A stretch of 64,000 nt of DNA, from the NCBI GenBank assembly GCA_014155875.1, contig JACEFZ010004157.1:122501-186500 (forward strand), in the 5' to 3' direction. The position numbers were made by a program, and so were the translations under genes. The notes below the pieces were generated by a model. The model saw only the letters and a program-made list of their open reading frames with translations. It was not told where the DNA came from and made no database searches. The stretch is from Cepaea nemoralis (taxonomy: Eukaryota; Mollusca; Gastropoda; Stylommatophora; Helicidae). Within the stretch, counting starts at the first letter, position 1. Each line of letters starts with the position of its first letter. Below, piece by piece: positions 48,581 through 60,571 of the stretch.

Positions 48581-50351
48581 CTAATCTAGCTGAAGTACCT
48601 CAGCGAAAGACTATCAAGAAAGCCAAGAAATATATTTCCGAATGTGGACCCTGTTTGACGCAAGATGGCCAGGAACGATTTTTAGTGCGGGACTCTTAAC
48701 TGATTCAGTGCCAAACAAAAAAAGTAAGTTTGGACCAGACCTGGTCTTACATCAACAAGTATTATTGTGAAGTTCACTTCACCGAGTACTGAAATTGCGG
48801 AAGATACACGAAACTACACAAATAGCACGATGACTCTAGTATGACGGTATATCGTCCTTTTGCCGAAAAGGGAAGTTACAGTTGGTGATGTATTATCCTT
48901 TGGCACTGAATCAGTTAAAAAATACAGTCATAGGGACCATCGCAGATTGCAACTAATAATAAGAAAACATAACAAATATAGTAAGATTGAAACTACGCTT
49001 ACCAACAGTCTAGATAATGATGCTTGGCAAGCACAGGCAGAAAGAAATGTAAGCAACAATGTTCAGTAATAAAGGCACTATAACAGTCATGTAGGCAAGA
49101 AATATTAAATGCACAAAAATTAAGCAAATGTGTAACCAGTAATATTCAGTCTAATATAGAAGGTACTGAGACCCAAAAAAAAAAAAAAATAATCGATTGT
49201 TACATTACACGAACGAACTCGTGCGTTCAAGACTGAAATCACACAGAAACGAATAACAAACACAAACCCACAAAATGAAGTTAACATCAATTTTTTTCAT
49301 CGTAGTCAACGTTGTGTTTATCATTCATTCACTTCTACTATTATGTATAAAAGGGCGTAAACATCAAGTTTTACAAATGCAACTTAGTTAAGATTCTGTT
49401 TATCTTTCATTCCATTGCATAAAGGAAATTCAACTTCCAGTTGTTCTCATAACTGATGTTATGACATCTTAATTCACTTGTACTGTTATATAAAAAAAAA
49501 AAGGACGCCAGTACTAAGTTTTATGAATACATATTAGTTAACGAAAATACTGGTTTCTAAACCTTTTTATGTACTATTTTATGTAAAAGGATTTCAATAT
49601 AACTATGTACATGTACAAATTAGTAAATGCTGTTTTTATAGTGCATTAAAATATAGTACATAAGGGGAAGAAAACATTAAGCTTTAGGGTTGCAGCTTAA
49701 CATGTTATTGATCAAACCTTCAGTTATACTACTATACATAAAGGGGTGTCAATAATAACAAGTCGGTTCCTAGATCAATCAATCAATCAATCAATCAATA
49801 ATAACAATTAGAACTATAACATAGAGTTCTATTGATCATGCCTTCGGTAAACTTTCGGTCAATAGCAGTGTTTAGAATTACAACTTAACATTTCATTGAT
49901 GAGTAAACTAGTGCATTCAACTGCAGCCATATGTGAAAACAATCATTTCAATTCTCAGCCAGCCTAAACCAACAATACATGGAGTTATTTTGTAAAAAAT
50001 TCCGCCCACAGTTTGCAGCAATACACCTCGGAGACTTATCTCGAACAGTCATCTCTCGCATCAACAACACATGCAGGCCAAACCGCCACATACGATTAAT
50101 GTTGAATGCGGGAGAGCGGGTGTAATGTAAGCGGGAGAGGGGGTGTAATGTGAGAGAGATTTGTTTTAAAACTGGCCTGGGATTTGATAAAAATCTGACA
50201 TAACTATATTATTCCCAGAAGGAAGAAAAATGAGAAAGAGTCGGGCTAGAGAGGAGGCAATGCTTATTTTATTTTATTATCTGTAATCGCCATCTTTATT
50301 TGATGGTGCTGGTTTTGATTGTTATTGTAATATTTCCTAATATCGGGGAGT

Positions 50352-50648
50352 ACAGATGTCTACCTCTCAGGGTGTCTGTGTAAGTACAGGGCATATTCTG
50401 CTAGCCCTGTGTGTGTGCACGCTAGTACAGATGTCTACCTCTCAGGGTGTCTGTGTAAGTACAGGGCATATTCTGCTAGCCCTGTGTGTGTACACGCTAG
50501 TACAGATGTCTACCTCTCAGGGTGTCTGTGTAAGTACAGGGCATATTCTGCTAGCCCTGTGTGTGTACACGCTAGTACAGATGTCTACCTCTCAGGGTGT
50601 CTGTGTAAGTACAGGGCATATTCTGCTAGCCCTGTGTGTGTGTACACG
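50352..50648. repeat. 75-bp tandem repeat, four nearly identical copies
   Basis: The unit starts TACAGATGTCTACCTCTCAG and ends TGTGTGTACACGCTAG. 75 is a multiple of 3, so frames such as MSTSQGVCVSTGHILLALCV stay open. The very high identity points to a recent expansion or a hard-to-assemble locus. Confidence 0.95.
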
Positions 50649-51469
50649 CTACCCGGCGTTTAATGGGTGATGTCAAAATCATGCCGACCGCCTTTATTTC
50701 CCAAAACATATCTTGATGTTTAAGACAGGATCGACATGGAGCCCAAGTTAGTTAAAGAAAAACAATTCCCGTCGTCGGGGGCATTTGAGCCTGGTTCTAT
50801 CCGTGCTTGTGAAATTCTTGCACACACAAAAAGTCTATTAACCCGCCATAATCACACATCCGGTTCATTCACTGCATCGAAAGTCCTCATACGCACTGAT
50901 CGTTTGAAAGACATATCCAGCCACAACAAAATTACAGATAAGTAACTTTTATATTAATATGTTGATGTAGTTATTTCCACGTAGTTGTGTCTGTTTATGT
51001 TTGTTTATCCTGTGCTAACGAAGGCTTTATCCGCAACATCCATTGCGTTATTTGCAATAGTGTTCTAATAAAGCCTACAATCTAATTCTCGTTTTCTGAC
51101 GATTCATTCGTTGCCTTATAAAAAGTAGAATGAGAGGGCAAAGACTACGAAATGAACAATAAAAACGAGGCTACAAAGACTAAACACCTTATTCCGACAC
51201 TGCAGTAGTGATCAGGCAGTGACCAACCGCAACTGTCCACCTATTATGTCACTTCCGTTGTAAACTACCCAATGCCCATACAATAATAACTGACCAGGCG
51301 ACTTTAATGGTTTTGACATAACGCTGATAATGGCATGAACATTCTTGGACAAGAGTAGATGCCTGATCGCAACGGGAGAGAATGACACCCTTTCCTAATA
51401 AAATACTCTTAAATTTGTTGTTGTATTCTCGTAGTAAAACTTTGTTTCATAATCTTCCCTGAACTCCTT

Positions 51470-51610
51470 GATTCTATACACGGGTGTGCCCCTTGATCTA
51501 TATTTATCCAGTAGTCTATTGCCTGGTGTACCAACTGATCTACAACTTTCCACTATTCTATTGTCTGGTGTGCCCCCTGATATATATTTCTCCACTATGC
51601 TAGTCTGGGG
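51470..51610. repeat. About 45-bp minisatellite, left part
   Basis: Repeats of TCTATTGTCTGGTGTGCCCC followed by CTGAT, TATATTT and TCCACTAT. The array resumes at 52185-52330 after a LINE fragment. Confidence 0.85.
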
Positions 51611-52184
51611 TCATCATTATCATCATCATCATCATCATCATCTTCCACTTCTGTCGTCAAGCGTCGTGGGGAGGAATAATTTGCGTTCTAGCGCCCGGTG
51701 GGCGGCACTTAATAGTGTCATTCCGTGTGGTTGTACAAAGTCTTTGATGTCGTCAATCCATTTTCTTCTTGGACGTCCTCTTGGTCTCGTCGCAGATGAT
51801 CTTTGATGTAAGGCCAGTGATGGTAGTTGCTGGTGTTGCATTCTAATGACATGGCCAAACAACTTGATCTTCTGTCTTTCAATAAATGTGGCACAAGGTG
51901 TTGATCCCACTGTCTGTCTGATAATACATTTCTTACTCGGTCTCGGATTGTTAAGTTGGCAGCATCTCATTTAGCAGGTGTTGATTTTGCGAAGGTGTAA
52001 TTTGGATAAAGTCCAGGTTTGAGATTGGTAGCATAAGGTTGGTGTGAATATGCTGTTTATTATCTGTGGTTTTGCGGACATAGGTATATTTGGAGTATCA
52101 GTAAGGGTGGTAGTTGATATGTAAGTGCACTAGCGTTTCGACATCTGATTTCGATTTCTCTGTCCAATCTGCCATCTTCTGATT
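51611..52184 (-). mobile_element. LINE 3' fragment inserted in a minisatellite
   Basis: On minus: PTLCYQSQTWTL, KLFGHVIRMQHQQLPSLAL, TRPRGRPRRKWIDDIKDFV, ending at a (GAT)n tail (51613-51641). It is a different LINE family from the RTE copies. Similar minisatellite units flank both sides; ATATTTCT.CACTA at both edges may be a duplication or just the array unit. Confidence 0.78.
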
Positions 52185-52330
52185 AATATTTCTGCACTAA
52201 TCTATTGTCTAATGTGCCTGTTGATCTACATCTTTCCACTATTCTATTGTCTGGTGTACACCTGATGCATATTTATCCACTATTTTATTGTCTGGTGTGC
52301 CCCCTGATTTATATTTATCCACTAATCTTC
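52185..52330. repeat. About 45-bp minisatellite, right part
   Basis: Continuation of 51470-51610 (TCTATTGTCTGGTGTACACC, TATTTATCCACTA). Confidence 0.85.
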
Positions 52331-52697
52331 TATGAGCACGCATCAATAACGTTTCGAGGGAGGCTAAGACAAGCCAACTTTTCCTTAACATCCGAAGAGA
52401 CAGTCATCATAATGTGGAACATTATAAGAAGATAGAAACCAGAACATATTGTGTGACAACTTGAACGATTTGTTGAAAGGCAGAAGAAGAATGGCAGAGA
52501 AACAAAATTCTTGATAGTCTTGTGTCGTGTCACGAATGGGTGCCAGAACACAAACTGATACATCTCAATGGAGATCACAAGAGTGGAGAAGCAGGACCAC
52601 ACATGCAAGTCGGCAAGCTATTTGGTGATGTTGATGATGTTTGTAGCATAGAAAAGGAACATACCTAAGGCGTGGACTATCTTGTAGAGTCTACAGG

Positions 52698-53140
52698 TAT
52701 CATCATCATCATCATCATGTGCCTTGCCAGTTGGCATAGCGATCATGCCTTCCCACAGATCTGGGCTCTTGGTGCTCTGGATCAACCATGCTGATAATAT
52801 TCCTCCATGCCAACACCTTAGTCCACTCAGCATCATTTCCAATGGTTCTTTTCCCACTGATGCCTCCCTTCTCATCACATGACCAAAGAATGCTGTTTGT
52901 CCCTTTCTTATCATTGTGGTTAATATTCTATTTCATTAGCCACTTCCAGGGAATTATTGAGGCGGTCCAAGGAATTCGCAACATTCGTCTCGGGAACCAC
53001 AACTCCGCTGTTTCTAAGAGTTTCCTAATTTGTTCATTCAAGTCCCAAGATTCTCCGCCATATAGAAAATCAAGCTCTAAATACCATTTCAGCCCTATCT
53101 TTCTTACATTTAATTATAATGACTTATTGCATATGTTACC
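52698..53140 (-). mobile_element. RTE 3' fragment beside the GATA C-finger donor
   Basis: On minus: YGGESWDLNEQIRKLLE, LWFPRRMLRIPWTA, TAFFGHVMRREASVG, EMMLSGLRCWHGGIL, then a (GAT)n tail at 52698-52715. It aligns with 24046-27419 from CNKSLSLNVRKR onward. Its 5' end (about 53140) is only some 36 bp into the intron from the donor at 53177. Confidence 0.88.
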
Positions 53141-53177
53141 TTGCAGCATCCGCATGCATAGAGAGGAAAATACTTAC

Positions 53178-53303
53178 CCCATGGAGTTTGTAATAGAGTC
53201 CACACGCATTGCAGACTGGCTCGCCTTCGTTACTGCGTCGCCACAATGTAGTGGTGGTTGTATGGCAGTTGGCGCAGGACAACCCCACGCGCCTAGAGGC
53301 CGA
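53178..53303 (-). CDS. GATA4/5/6: GATA factor, C-terminal zinc finger exon
   Basis: 126 bp (42 codons), with acceptor TTCTGTCCACAG/TCGGCC and donor CATGGG/GTAAGTA. It encodes [28 protein letters not shown] and [13 protein letters not shown]. The four cysteines follow CX2CX17CX2C, the GATA-type IVb zinc finger that binds WGATAR. The exon length equals that of the same exon in vertebrate GATA genes, and phase 0 fits both neighbours. [13 protein letters not shown] and [10 protein letters not shown] are the GATA4/5/6 form. It would act as a nuclear transcription factor, often in endoderm and mesoderm development. Confidence 0.96.
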
Positions 53304-53899
53304 CTGTGGACAGAACATCTGCTGTGGTTAATATAAATGAAGAACTGTGGAAACAATAGCAGGTTTGATTATTGTGTGAATATCATCACGACCTCAGCTC
53401 GATGAAGCGAGACCCCCATTTGCACCTTGCAGTGGCTGACGAAGCACAACGCACATAAATGTGTAAAACAAGTGCGCCTCCTACTGTTTGAGTTCATAAT
53501 TAAACATTCGTGCATTGTTTGTCACTCATACAAATAGAAGCTTGAGGACGCACTAGACAACCTAAAAACTGGAAGTTATAGTCACCGACCGGGATTGTAT
53601 TGTCACCTCCAAATTACGACGGCGCCTCGCTGCGGGAACAAGTGCACTTCGACGCATGATAAACTTGACACCCGTAAAAAAGGGTGTCTTCTTTAGCCAG
53701 GTCTATCATCCACATGAAACCACAACTATGGAATGTAGACAGAATTCGTCTCTAACCAAATAGCATCGAAGGTCTCAGAATTTTATAATAAATCAGCATA
53801 GGTCACATAGCAAACATACAAACTGTGCCCAGTATATTACCGAGCATTGAATTAAGAGAAATGATTGGTCGGTTCCAATGTTGTACACGTATTACACAT

Positions 53900-54115
53900 A
53901 GTGTTTGAGATAGGGCAATGCACACAAGTCTGGCAAACAAATTTACTTTCTAGTTGTTGAGACAGGGTAATGCACACAACTCTGGCAAACAAATGCACTT
54001 TCTAGTTGTTGAGATAGGGCAATGCACACAACTCTGGCAAACAAATGCACTTTCTAGTTGTTGAGAAAGGGGAATGCACACAACTCTGGCAAACAAATGG
54101 ACTTTCTAGTTGTTG
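53900..54115. repeat. 52-bp minisatellite, about 4 copies
   Basis: The unit contains TTGAGACAGGGTAATGCACA and AACTCTGGCAAACAAATGC. Confidence 0.92.
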
Positions 54116-54430
54116 AGACAGGGCAACTCACTCAACTGTGGTAGTAGAAACAGGGCAACTCACTCAACTGTGGGAGTAGGAAAAGCACAACTCACTCAAC
54201 TGTGGGAGTAGAAACAGGACAACTCACTCAACTGTGGGAGTAGAAACAGGACCACTCTCTCAACTGTGGAAGTTGAAACAGGAGAACTCACTCAACTGTG
54301 GGCGTTGAAACAGGACAACTCACTCAACTGTGGGAGTAGAGACAGGACAACTTACTCAACTGCGAGTTGAAACAGGGCAACTCACTCAACTGTGAGGTTA
54401 TAAACAGACAACTCACTCAACTATTGGAAT
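54116..54430. repeat. 32-bp minisatellite, about 10 copies
   Basis: The unit contains GGGAGTAGAAACAGGACAAC then TCACTCAACTGT. It follows directly on the 52-bp array, and the two share ACAGG(G/A)(C/T)AA. Confidence 0.9.
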
Positions 54431-54446
54431 AGAAACAGAACATCTC

Positions 54447-54503
54447 ACACAAGTGCGTTTCGAACGCGGGTATGCGAGATTACGAACTGTGTCGCTAACC
54501 CTT
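54447..54503 (-). mobile_element. SINE head fragment
   Basis: GAACGCGGGTATGCG and GATTACGAACTGTGTC match the head of the minus SINE at 47210-47258. The body is missing. Confidence 0.6.
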
Positions 54504-54509
54504 ACTTAA

Positions 54510-55030
54510 CATGTTACGTAAGGTAAAATGCTAATCCGTGAGGTAAATTACGAATCCGTGAGATACACTGCTAATGTTTGAGGTAAACTATGAACTTGTG
54601 ATTAATAATACGAATATGTGAGGTAAAATACAAATCTGTTAGATGAAATGTGAGATAAAATGTGAGATAAGTTGCCAATCAGTGAGGTAAATTACGAATT
54701 TGTGATGTGTAATGCGAATCTGTGAGATAAATTACAAATCCGTGAGGTAAAAAGCGATTCTGTGAGATAAAATATAAATCAATGAACCCCAAAGCTTCTG
54801 CATGGCCTAGAATGTTTAGACGTGAGTAAATGTGTGACATTCATGATGTGTACTGGAGAGAAAAATAACAATCCGTGAAGTAAAATGGTCGTTTGTGGTG
54901 TCATATGAGAAATCTGTGACATGTAATGTTAATCTGTGACGTAATAGGTGAAATTTGTGACGTAAAATAAAATCACGCGTCGTAATGTGTTAAAGCTGTG
55001 ACGTAATATGTGAAATATGTGCCGTAAGAT
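54510..55030. repeat. Degenerate ~19-bp repeats
   Basis: Words such as GTGAGGTAAATTACGAATC and later TCTGTGACGTAATATGTGAA recur with much variation, up to the N-finger exon donor. Confidence 0.7.
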
Positions 55031-55039
55031 GACATATTA

Positions 55040-55540
<501 letters not shown>

Positions 55541-55637
55541 TTTTGATTTTCTAAATGTATTCAGAAAGAAGAGACAACGAACTGTATTTTTTGTCGACAC
55601 CGCCACCATTAGGTTTGACGACAGCGCCTATACTGCC

Positions 55638-55763
55638 CTATACTGTAGTACAGGATCCTTCTAGGAATGAATACTTGTAGTTGCACATGTAGCCATTCAC
55701 ACACCGGCTACAACACACCTCGGCACAATTTCTCAGATTGCCATTTTCAGCTGCCGAAGACAT
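55638..55763 (-). CDS. Possible 41-residue cysteine-rich open frame
   Basis: An ATG at 55763 in a strong Kozak context (GCCACCATGT) opens 41 codons with six cysteines (NCAEVCCSRCVNGYMC and GSCTTV). The frame stays open upstream through CTGT-rich low complexity, so it may be fortuitous. No signal peptide is present and no family was recognised. It is not obviously joined to the GATA gene. Confidence 0.2.
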   Translation of the reverse strand: MSSAAENGNLRNCAEVCCSRCVNGYMCNYKYSFLEGSCTTV

Positions 55764-56439
55764 GGTGGCTACTCGTACACTGACACAGAGGTTGACCGAC
55801 GGACAGGCAGAAAGAAAGATAGACAAATAGAAACATTGATGGACAGAGCGAGAGACAGACAAACACACATTGTCAGGTATGTTTTCGAGTCCCGATAAAA
55901 CTCGGCCCGGGAGGGGGAGAGGGGGACCACTTTCATAGCACATATCAGAAATAGTAAAGACAGACAAAACATGCATGGATAGGCAGATATGTAAATAGAC
56001 AGGCAAACATACACGTCTCAACTCAACCTTATTTCTTAATGATACCCAATTGTTGATGACGTGACAAGCAGCCTGTCCACATAACTAATGAACGTATCAA
56101 AACACGTCTGCTAGACTTCAACAAAGGCGGTACATTCCCAAACAGATTCTCTAGGGACCCCGCCATTATTTCTTCACCTTTTGAAGATACTGTGGTCAAG
56201 AATCCTGCAGCCCTCAGTTCCCGCTTGTTATAGGCCCCAAGAGGACAGGAGTCTCGGAAAACTAGGATCAGCAACCTGTCTACCTCTCGTCTAATGCGCT
56301 TGATGTGGAAGAGTTACTGCTTCAAGGCTTTTGTGACCACGTAAATTGACTCGTGATGTTCACCAGATACAAGATGCTCGAGATGTGCGTGATGTTTGCT
56401 GCTTTAGTGTGTACATTACTCCAGAAGTCATTGCAGCTC
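55764..56439. other. Spacer with GACAGACA-type low complexity
   Basis: 55790-56010 is rich in GACAGACAA/GGCAG words. Frames crossing it (CLSVSRSV...) look spurious. 56029-56340 holds nothing recognised. Confidence 0.4.
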
Positions 56440-56650
56440 CCTATCCTATTATGTGTTCATTACTCCAGCAGTCGTCGCAACTCCTTATCCTATTGTTTGT
56501 TCATTACCCCAACAGTCGTTGCAACTCCGTATCGTATTGTTTGTTCATTACCCCAACAGTCGTTGCAACTCCGTATCGTATTGTTTGTTCATTACCCCAA
56601 CAGTCGTTGCAACTCCGTATCGTATTGTTTGTTCATTACTCCAGGAGTCG
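56440..56650. repeat. 44-bp minisatellite, about 5 copies
   Basis: The unit contains TTGTTTGTTCATTACCCCAA and CAGTCGTTGCAACTCCGTAT. The central copies are identical. Confidence 0.93.
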
Positions 56651-57059
56651 TTGCAATTCCCTATCCTGTTCAGCATCACAACGCAGGTTCTTCGCAGAAA
56701 GTCGCTCTCATTACGGCCAGCCAAAATGATTATCAACCCTTTGCCAAAGCCCCTGCCTCGTACATTTTCCTGTATCTACAATGTCGCAGCTACAAAAGAC
56801 GCATATTTCCAGAGTGGTTAAGTAAGGTTTGTGCGGGGTACGGTTTATCACAGACCAGCTAGCCTGATCTACGACCCCAAGTTGCCAGGCGTGGTCACTG
56901 ACAGTTGTGTTTCTGTGTTGCTACGAAATGTTTTGTCCGTGACGTTCATAACATGTTAATAATTGTTTCGAAATAATTACAAGTTGTATATTACACACGG
57001 GAAAAGATAAGAAGATAAAAATAATGACAATGCCTTTTTCAAGGCTCTCACAGACTCTT
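56651..57059. other. Spacer, nothing recognised
   Basis: No supported feature. Confidence 0.4.
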
Positions 57060-57290
57060 AACCATCATCATGTGCCGTGTCGACTGGCATTGCCGGTCAT
57101 TGTTCTCCTTGTGACACGATCACGCAAATGTATGGTTCAACTTTGTGTTCTTGTCTGGATATACCATGTGGTCAAACCATCCAGTATATCTTTTTCCAAC
57201 AAGGTTTGTCAGTTGTTACTTAGGTTTCAAATGTATTTCTTATCAGTAGTAAATCTTGATTTGGTACTAAGTTGCAGGATGTGAAGTGAG
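57060..57290 (-). mobile_element. RTE 3'-end fragment (diverged)
   Basis: Plus text CATCATCATGTGCCGTGTCG, then TCTTGTCTGGATATACCATG and GGTCAAACCATCCAGTATA, is the complement of the RTE 3' end at reduced similarity. Confidence 0.7.
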
Positions 57291-57509
57291 GTGATCAGCT
57301 TTCTTCCTCACTGCATAAACGTCATTAAACATAATCGAACACGTATTTCAAACGGCTCCATCGACCCCATAATCGTGTTGATCTGGAGAACTGTCCACCC
57401 AGCCATCACACAGCCTCGCCTCCCAGCCATCACACAGCCGCCAGCGGTTGCAAGCAGATCGCTTTGTGTTGATTTATTGTTTTTGTTTTTGTTTGTCTTT
57501 TTGCATGAA

Positions 57510-57605
57510 CGTCGACCATTCAGAAAGCAATGGTAAACTGCTGAACGTAACATGTCCTAGTAAATAAAAAAACAGCCAATGTCCTGTAAAGGACCTTTTG
57601 GCAAG
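57510..57605 (+). mobile_element. SINE fragment (tail, rearranged)
   Basis: CAGAAAGCAATGGTAAACTG and CCAATGTCCTGTAAAGGACC match the SINE body and end, with the middle shortened. Confidence 0.7.
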
Positions 57606-58406
57606 AACCTTTTGGCATGGCACATGGCATTGAACCAAGGACTACTAATGTGTTAGTAAGCCAGGCAACTGATCACAGTTCAACCACTCGCGACTTTATA
57701 TCAAACACATACTATGTGCAATCAGCAAGCAGCCAGCTAGCCCGATGACAGCCACCTTGAAAAACGATCCGGCCTGGAAAACTCGCTAAGAAAACATAAA
57801 CATTGAAGCGAATATCTCAGACGCGTGCAGCCGCTAGTCGGCGCTATGATGAATCTCTGACACCAGGGGGCGCTACTCGCCGCCGTCGACCATGTTTGTT
57901 TTTTCTGGTAATAATATTATGAAAGCGGTGACTGCGACGTGAAATGGAATGAAGTTGCAAGGAAGCCAGAAACAAACACAGACACGAAGAATGGCTGTAG
58001 GTACTCTGATTAAAAGTGGATATGTTCGGGAAATGTCAATGTACGATTCATTGCAATAAGACAGGAGCGAAGTGTTTTCAGAAATGTTAGAGATAATGAG
58101 AATATTCATAAATGCATTTAATTTAGTGTGACCTGACAACGATCAGTGAATATTAGTGGTAAATGTGGTTTAGTAAGCGAAATCCCTTAAATATAGGAAA
58201 TAAGATGTTAACGAATTTTTAAAAAAAAATATTTTCGACGTGAGAACGTGGTTTCTCGCGACATAATAAATCATTGAGTAAATAAATTACTTTGTTCATT
58301 TGGAAGTTGTTCGGGCTGGATTAGATGAACGGCTCTGAGACTAACTCTGAGACTGGCTTACGGGTACAGTGTGATTTTCTAAATCCCGAATGGGTTTAGA
58401 GTTAGT

Positions 58407-58407
<1 letters not shown>
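57606..58407. other. Spacer, nothing recognised
   Basis: No supported feature. Confidence 0.4.

Positions 58408-58481
<74 letters not shown>
58408..58481. repeat. (CT)n microsatellite, about 74 bp
   Basis: A perfect CT run. Confidence 0.98.
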
Positions 58482-58482
<1 letters not shown>

Positions 58483-58654
58483 ACATTGGGTCCAGCTTAT
58501 TGGTACAGCTCGTTTTCTTTACCCCTGACACTGACTTACAGGTACAGTGGTCGCTTCTGACTCTCGAATTGGCTTAGAGCTAATACTCTCGTCTCTAATT
58601 TTCCAACTTGCTCAGTTTTGCGCGTATCTCAGAGACTGAAGCCTTTGGATGTCG

Positions 58655-58790
58655 TCCACAAATGCAATGTACAGACACAAATGCCATATGCAGACACAAG
58701 TGTCATGTACAGACAAAAGCGCCATGCGCAGACACAAATGCCATGTGCAGACACAAATGCCATGTGCAGACACAAGTGCGTACATTCACA
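58655..58790. repeat. 19-bp minisatellite, about 7 copies
   Basis: The unit is CAGACACAAATGCCATGTG. All plus frames cross it (HKCHVQTQ...). Not coding. Confidence 0.92.
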
Positions 58791-59224
58791 ACTTCGCTGT
58801 AAGCGAACACATCAAGTGTCCTTTTCAGGAGGAACGGTCACAACGTAGATGCCGTCACTCTCAACGAGGTAAAGTGACTACCACTCTTCCCCCCCCCTCC
58901 TCTTTTGAAGTCAAATTCGTTTGGTGAGCCTGGTTTCTAAGAAACCGATGTCACTCCGAGCTAATAACTAGATGTCCAACCTTCCTTTCCAAGTGTCTTG
59001 AGGTGTGGACGTTGATCATTCCAGTAACTCATTGGTAGTTCAAGTAACACACTGTTCGTTGCAGTAACACACTGGTTGTTCCAGTAACCAAACCCAATCA
59101 TCCCTAAATATTATATGCTGTAGTATATCCATGAGTTTGTAAGAGACTATTGGTGAGCCAAGAGAGATAACCGAGTTAGAAAACTCTCTGTCCATAGTAA
59201 TAAATCTTCCGTGGTCACATGGCC

Positions 59225-59325
59225 AGACTGGAGCGTTAGGGTAGCGGTTAGAACGTTGCGTTGACGACGATATAAGCGTGGTCGGAAACCGGTTCCAAAC
59301 CAGCTGGTTTCGTTCTCTACACGAG
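59225..59325 (+). mobile_element. tRNA-like SINE head
   Basis: TTAGGGTAGCGGTTAGAACG resembles an A box and AACCGGTTCCAAACCAG a B box. No closing acceptor stem or poly-A was seen. Confidence 0.4.
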
Positions 59326-59329
59326 TTAA

Positions 59330-60571
59330 ATACTGACCACGCACCCCTCCGTGCACCTCAGTTCTACAGAATGTGATTGTCCTAAATTCCCTGACATAAC
59401 CACAGCAGTTCCTTGCCACGAGACTTGTTTCTTCTTTGTTACAGCTACAACACACCCTTAGACCTGTACCCAGAAATCTCAAAAATAAACCCTCAAAAGA
59501 AAGAACAGTTCTACGAGTGTAAATGTATACAGACTGGGAGTTCAGGAGATTCCATCAGTGGAGGAGGAACTTAGCTATCGGCAGCAACATTATTCCACTG
59601 GGGTTTCGGAAGTTGTGCGCGCCAAGAAGCTATTCCCCAGTACGAATGTGTGTACACATGAACTGAGATATCGTAAATGGTTGGCTGAGATAAATGCAAT
59701 CAGCAGATAAGAAACGTATAGAACATTGGAAAAGCAGACTGTCTGCAGAAAAAAAAAAGATTAAAGGAAAACAAAAGAGTACGTAATGACCGAGAGCGAC
59801 AGGGGAATGTATTTAGACATGTTACAAATAAGACAGTCCCATAGCAGATGCCGCCTTTCGGATGTGAATTGTTAAGCGTTCGCATATTCTAGATTATGGT
59901 TTATGAGGTAGGGTTGCTAGATTCTTTCGTTGCTGTTGTTACTTCCTAAATAATCAACCCACCCCCCCCCCCCCCCCCCCCCACACAAAAAATCGTCTGT
60001 TACAAATGCATGTGAAAGAAGATGATTAAGTCTCAAACCAATCATGCAAATTCATCAAAGAAAGCTAGTCGAATCTAAATATAAGGATACAGAGGAAGGG
60101 GAAGACCACGTCAAAGAGGGTTGGTGGCATAGACAGTAACCTTAGAAAAATAAATCATCATCAGGGGACAGACAGATTAGATGAAATATATGAAGATCTA
60201 TGAAGTAATATGCTACCAGCCTTGTTACCAGTAATGTGATGAATTACGTGGGAGTATACGGAACAGTTTTTTGCTACCCCCATTGTGAATAATTAGAAAA
60301 AAAATATGTGAAGATCCGTGGAATATTTTACTGCGACCTTAACAATGAATAATTATATGAACGATATTAAGATCTCTGGTGAATTCTGCAGACAGTTAAA
60401 GTAAATAATTAGATAAATTATATGAAGACCCTTGGAATATTTTGCTACGATGTTCATTGTGAATAATTGGATGAAATATATGGAGATCTATGGAATATGT
60501 TGTTACGACCTTTAGTGTTAATCCATAGCAATTGATAATGACTGCTTCTGCAGAACCAGGCGCCACAATAA
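59330..60571. other. Spacer, mostly unrecognised
   Basis: It contains C20 (about 59962-59982). Near 60060-60150, GGATACAGAGGAAGGGGAAG and ACCACGTCAAAGAGGGTTGG could be another LINE basic-tail scrap. 60180-60520 shows loose repeats of GATCTATGGAATAT. Confidence 0.4.

Larger units (their letters stand above)
46627..53177 (-). other. Large GATA intron (exon b to c), repeat-filled
   Basis: 6.55 kb. In plus order it holds an RTE 3' end (46745), a SINE (47030), a hAT MITE (47496), an RTE 3' end (47945), a LINE RNase H relic (48222), AGTT, A-run and CAAT low complexity, a 75-bp array (50352), a minisatellite split by a LINE fragment (51470-52330) and an RTE fragment next to the donor (52698-53140). 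Stretches 48600-50340 and 50660-51460 hold nothing recognisable apart from short A runs and (AATC)n near 49775. Confidence 0.75.
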
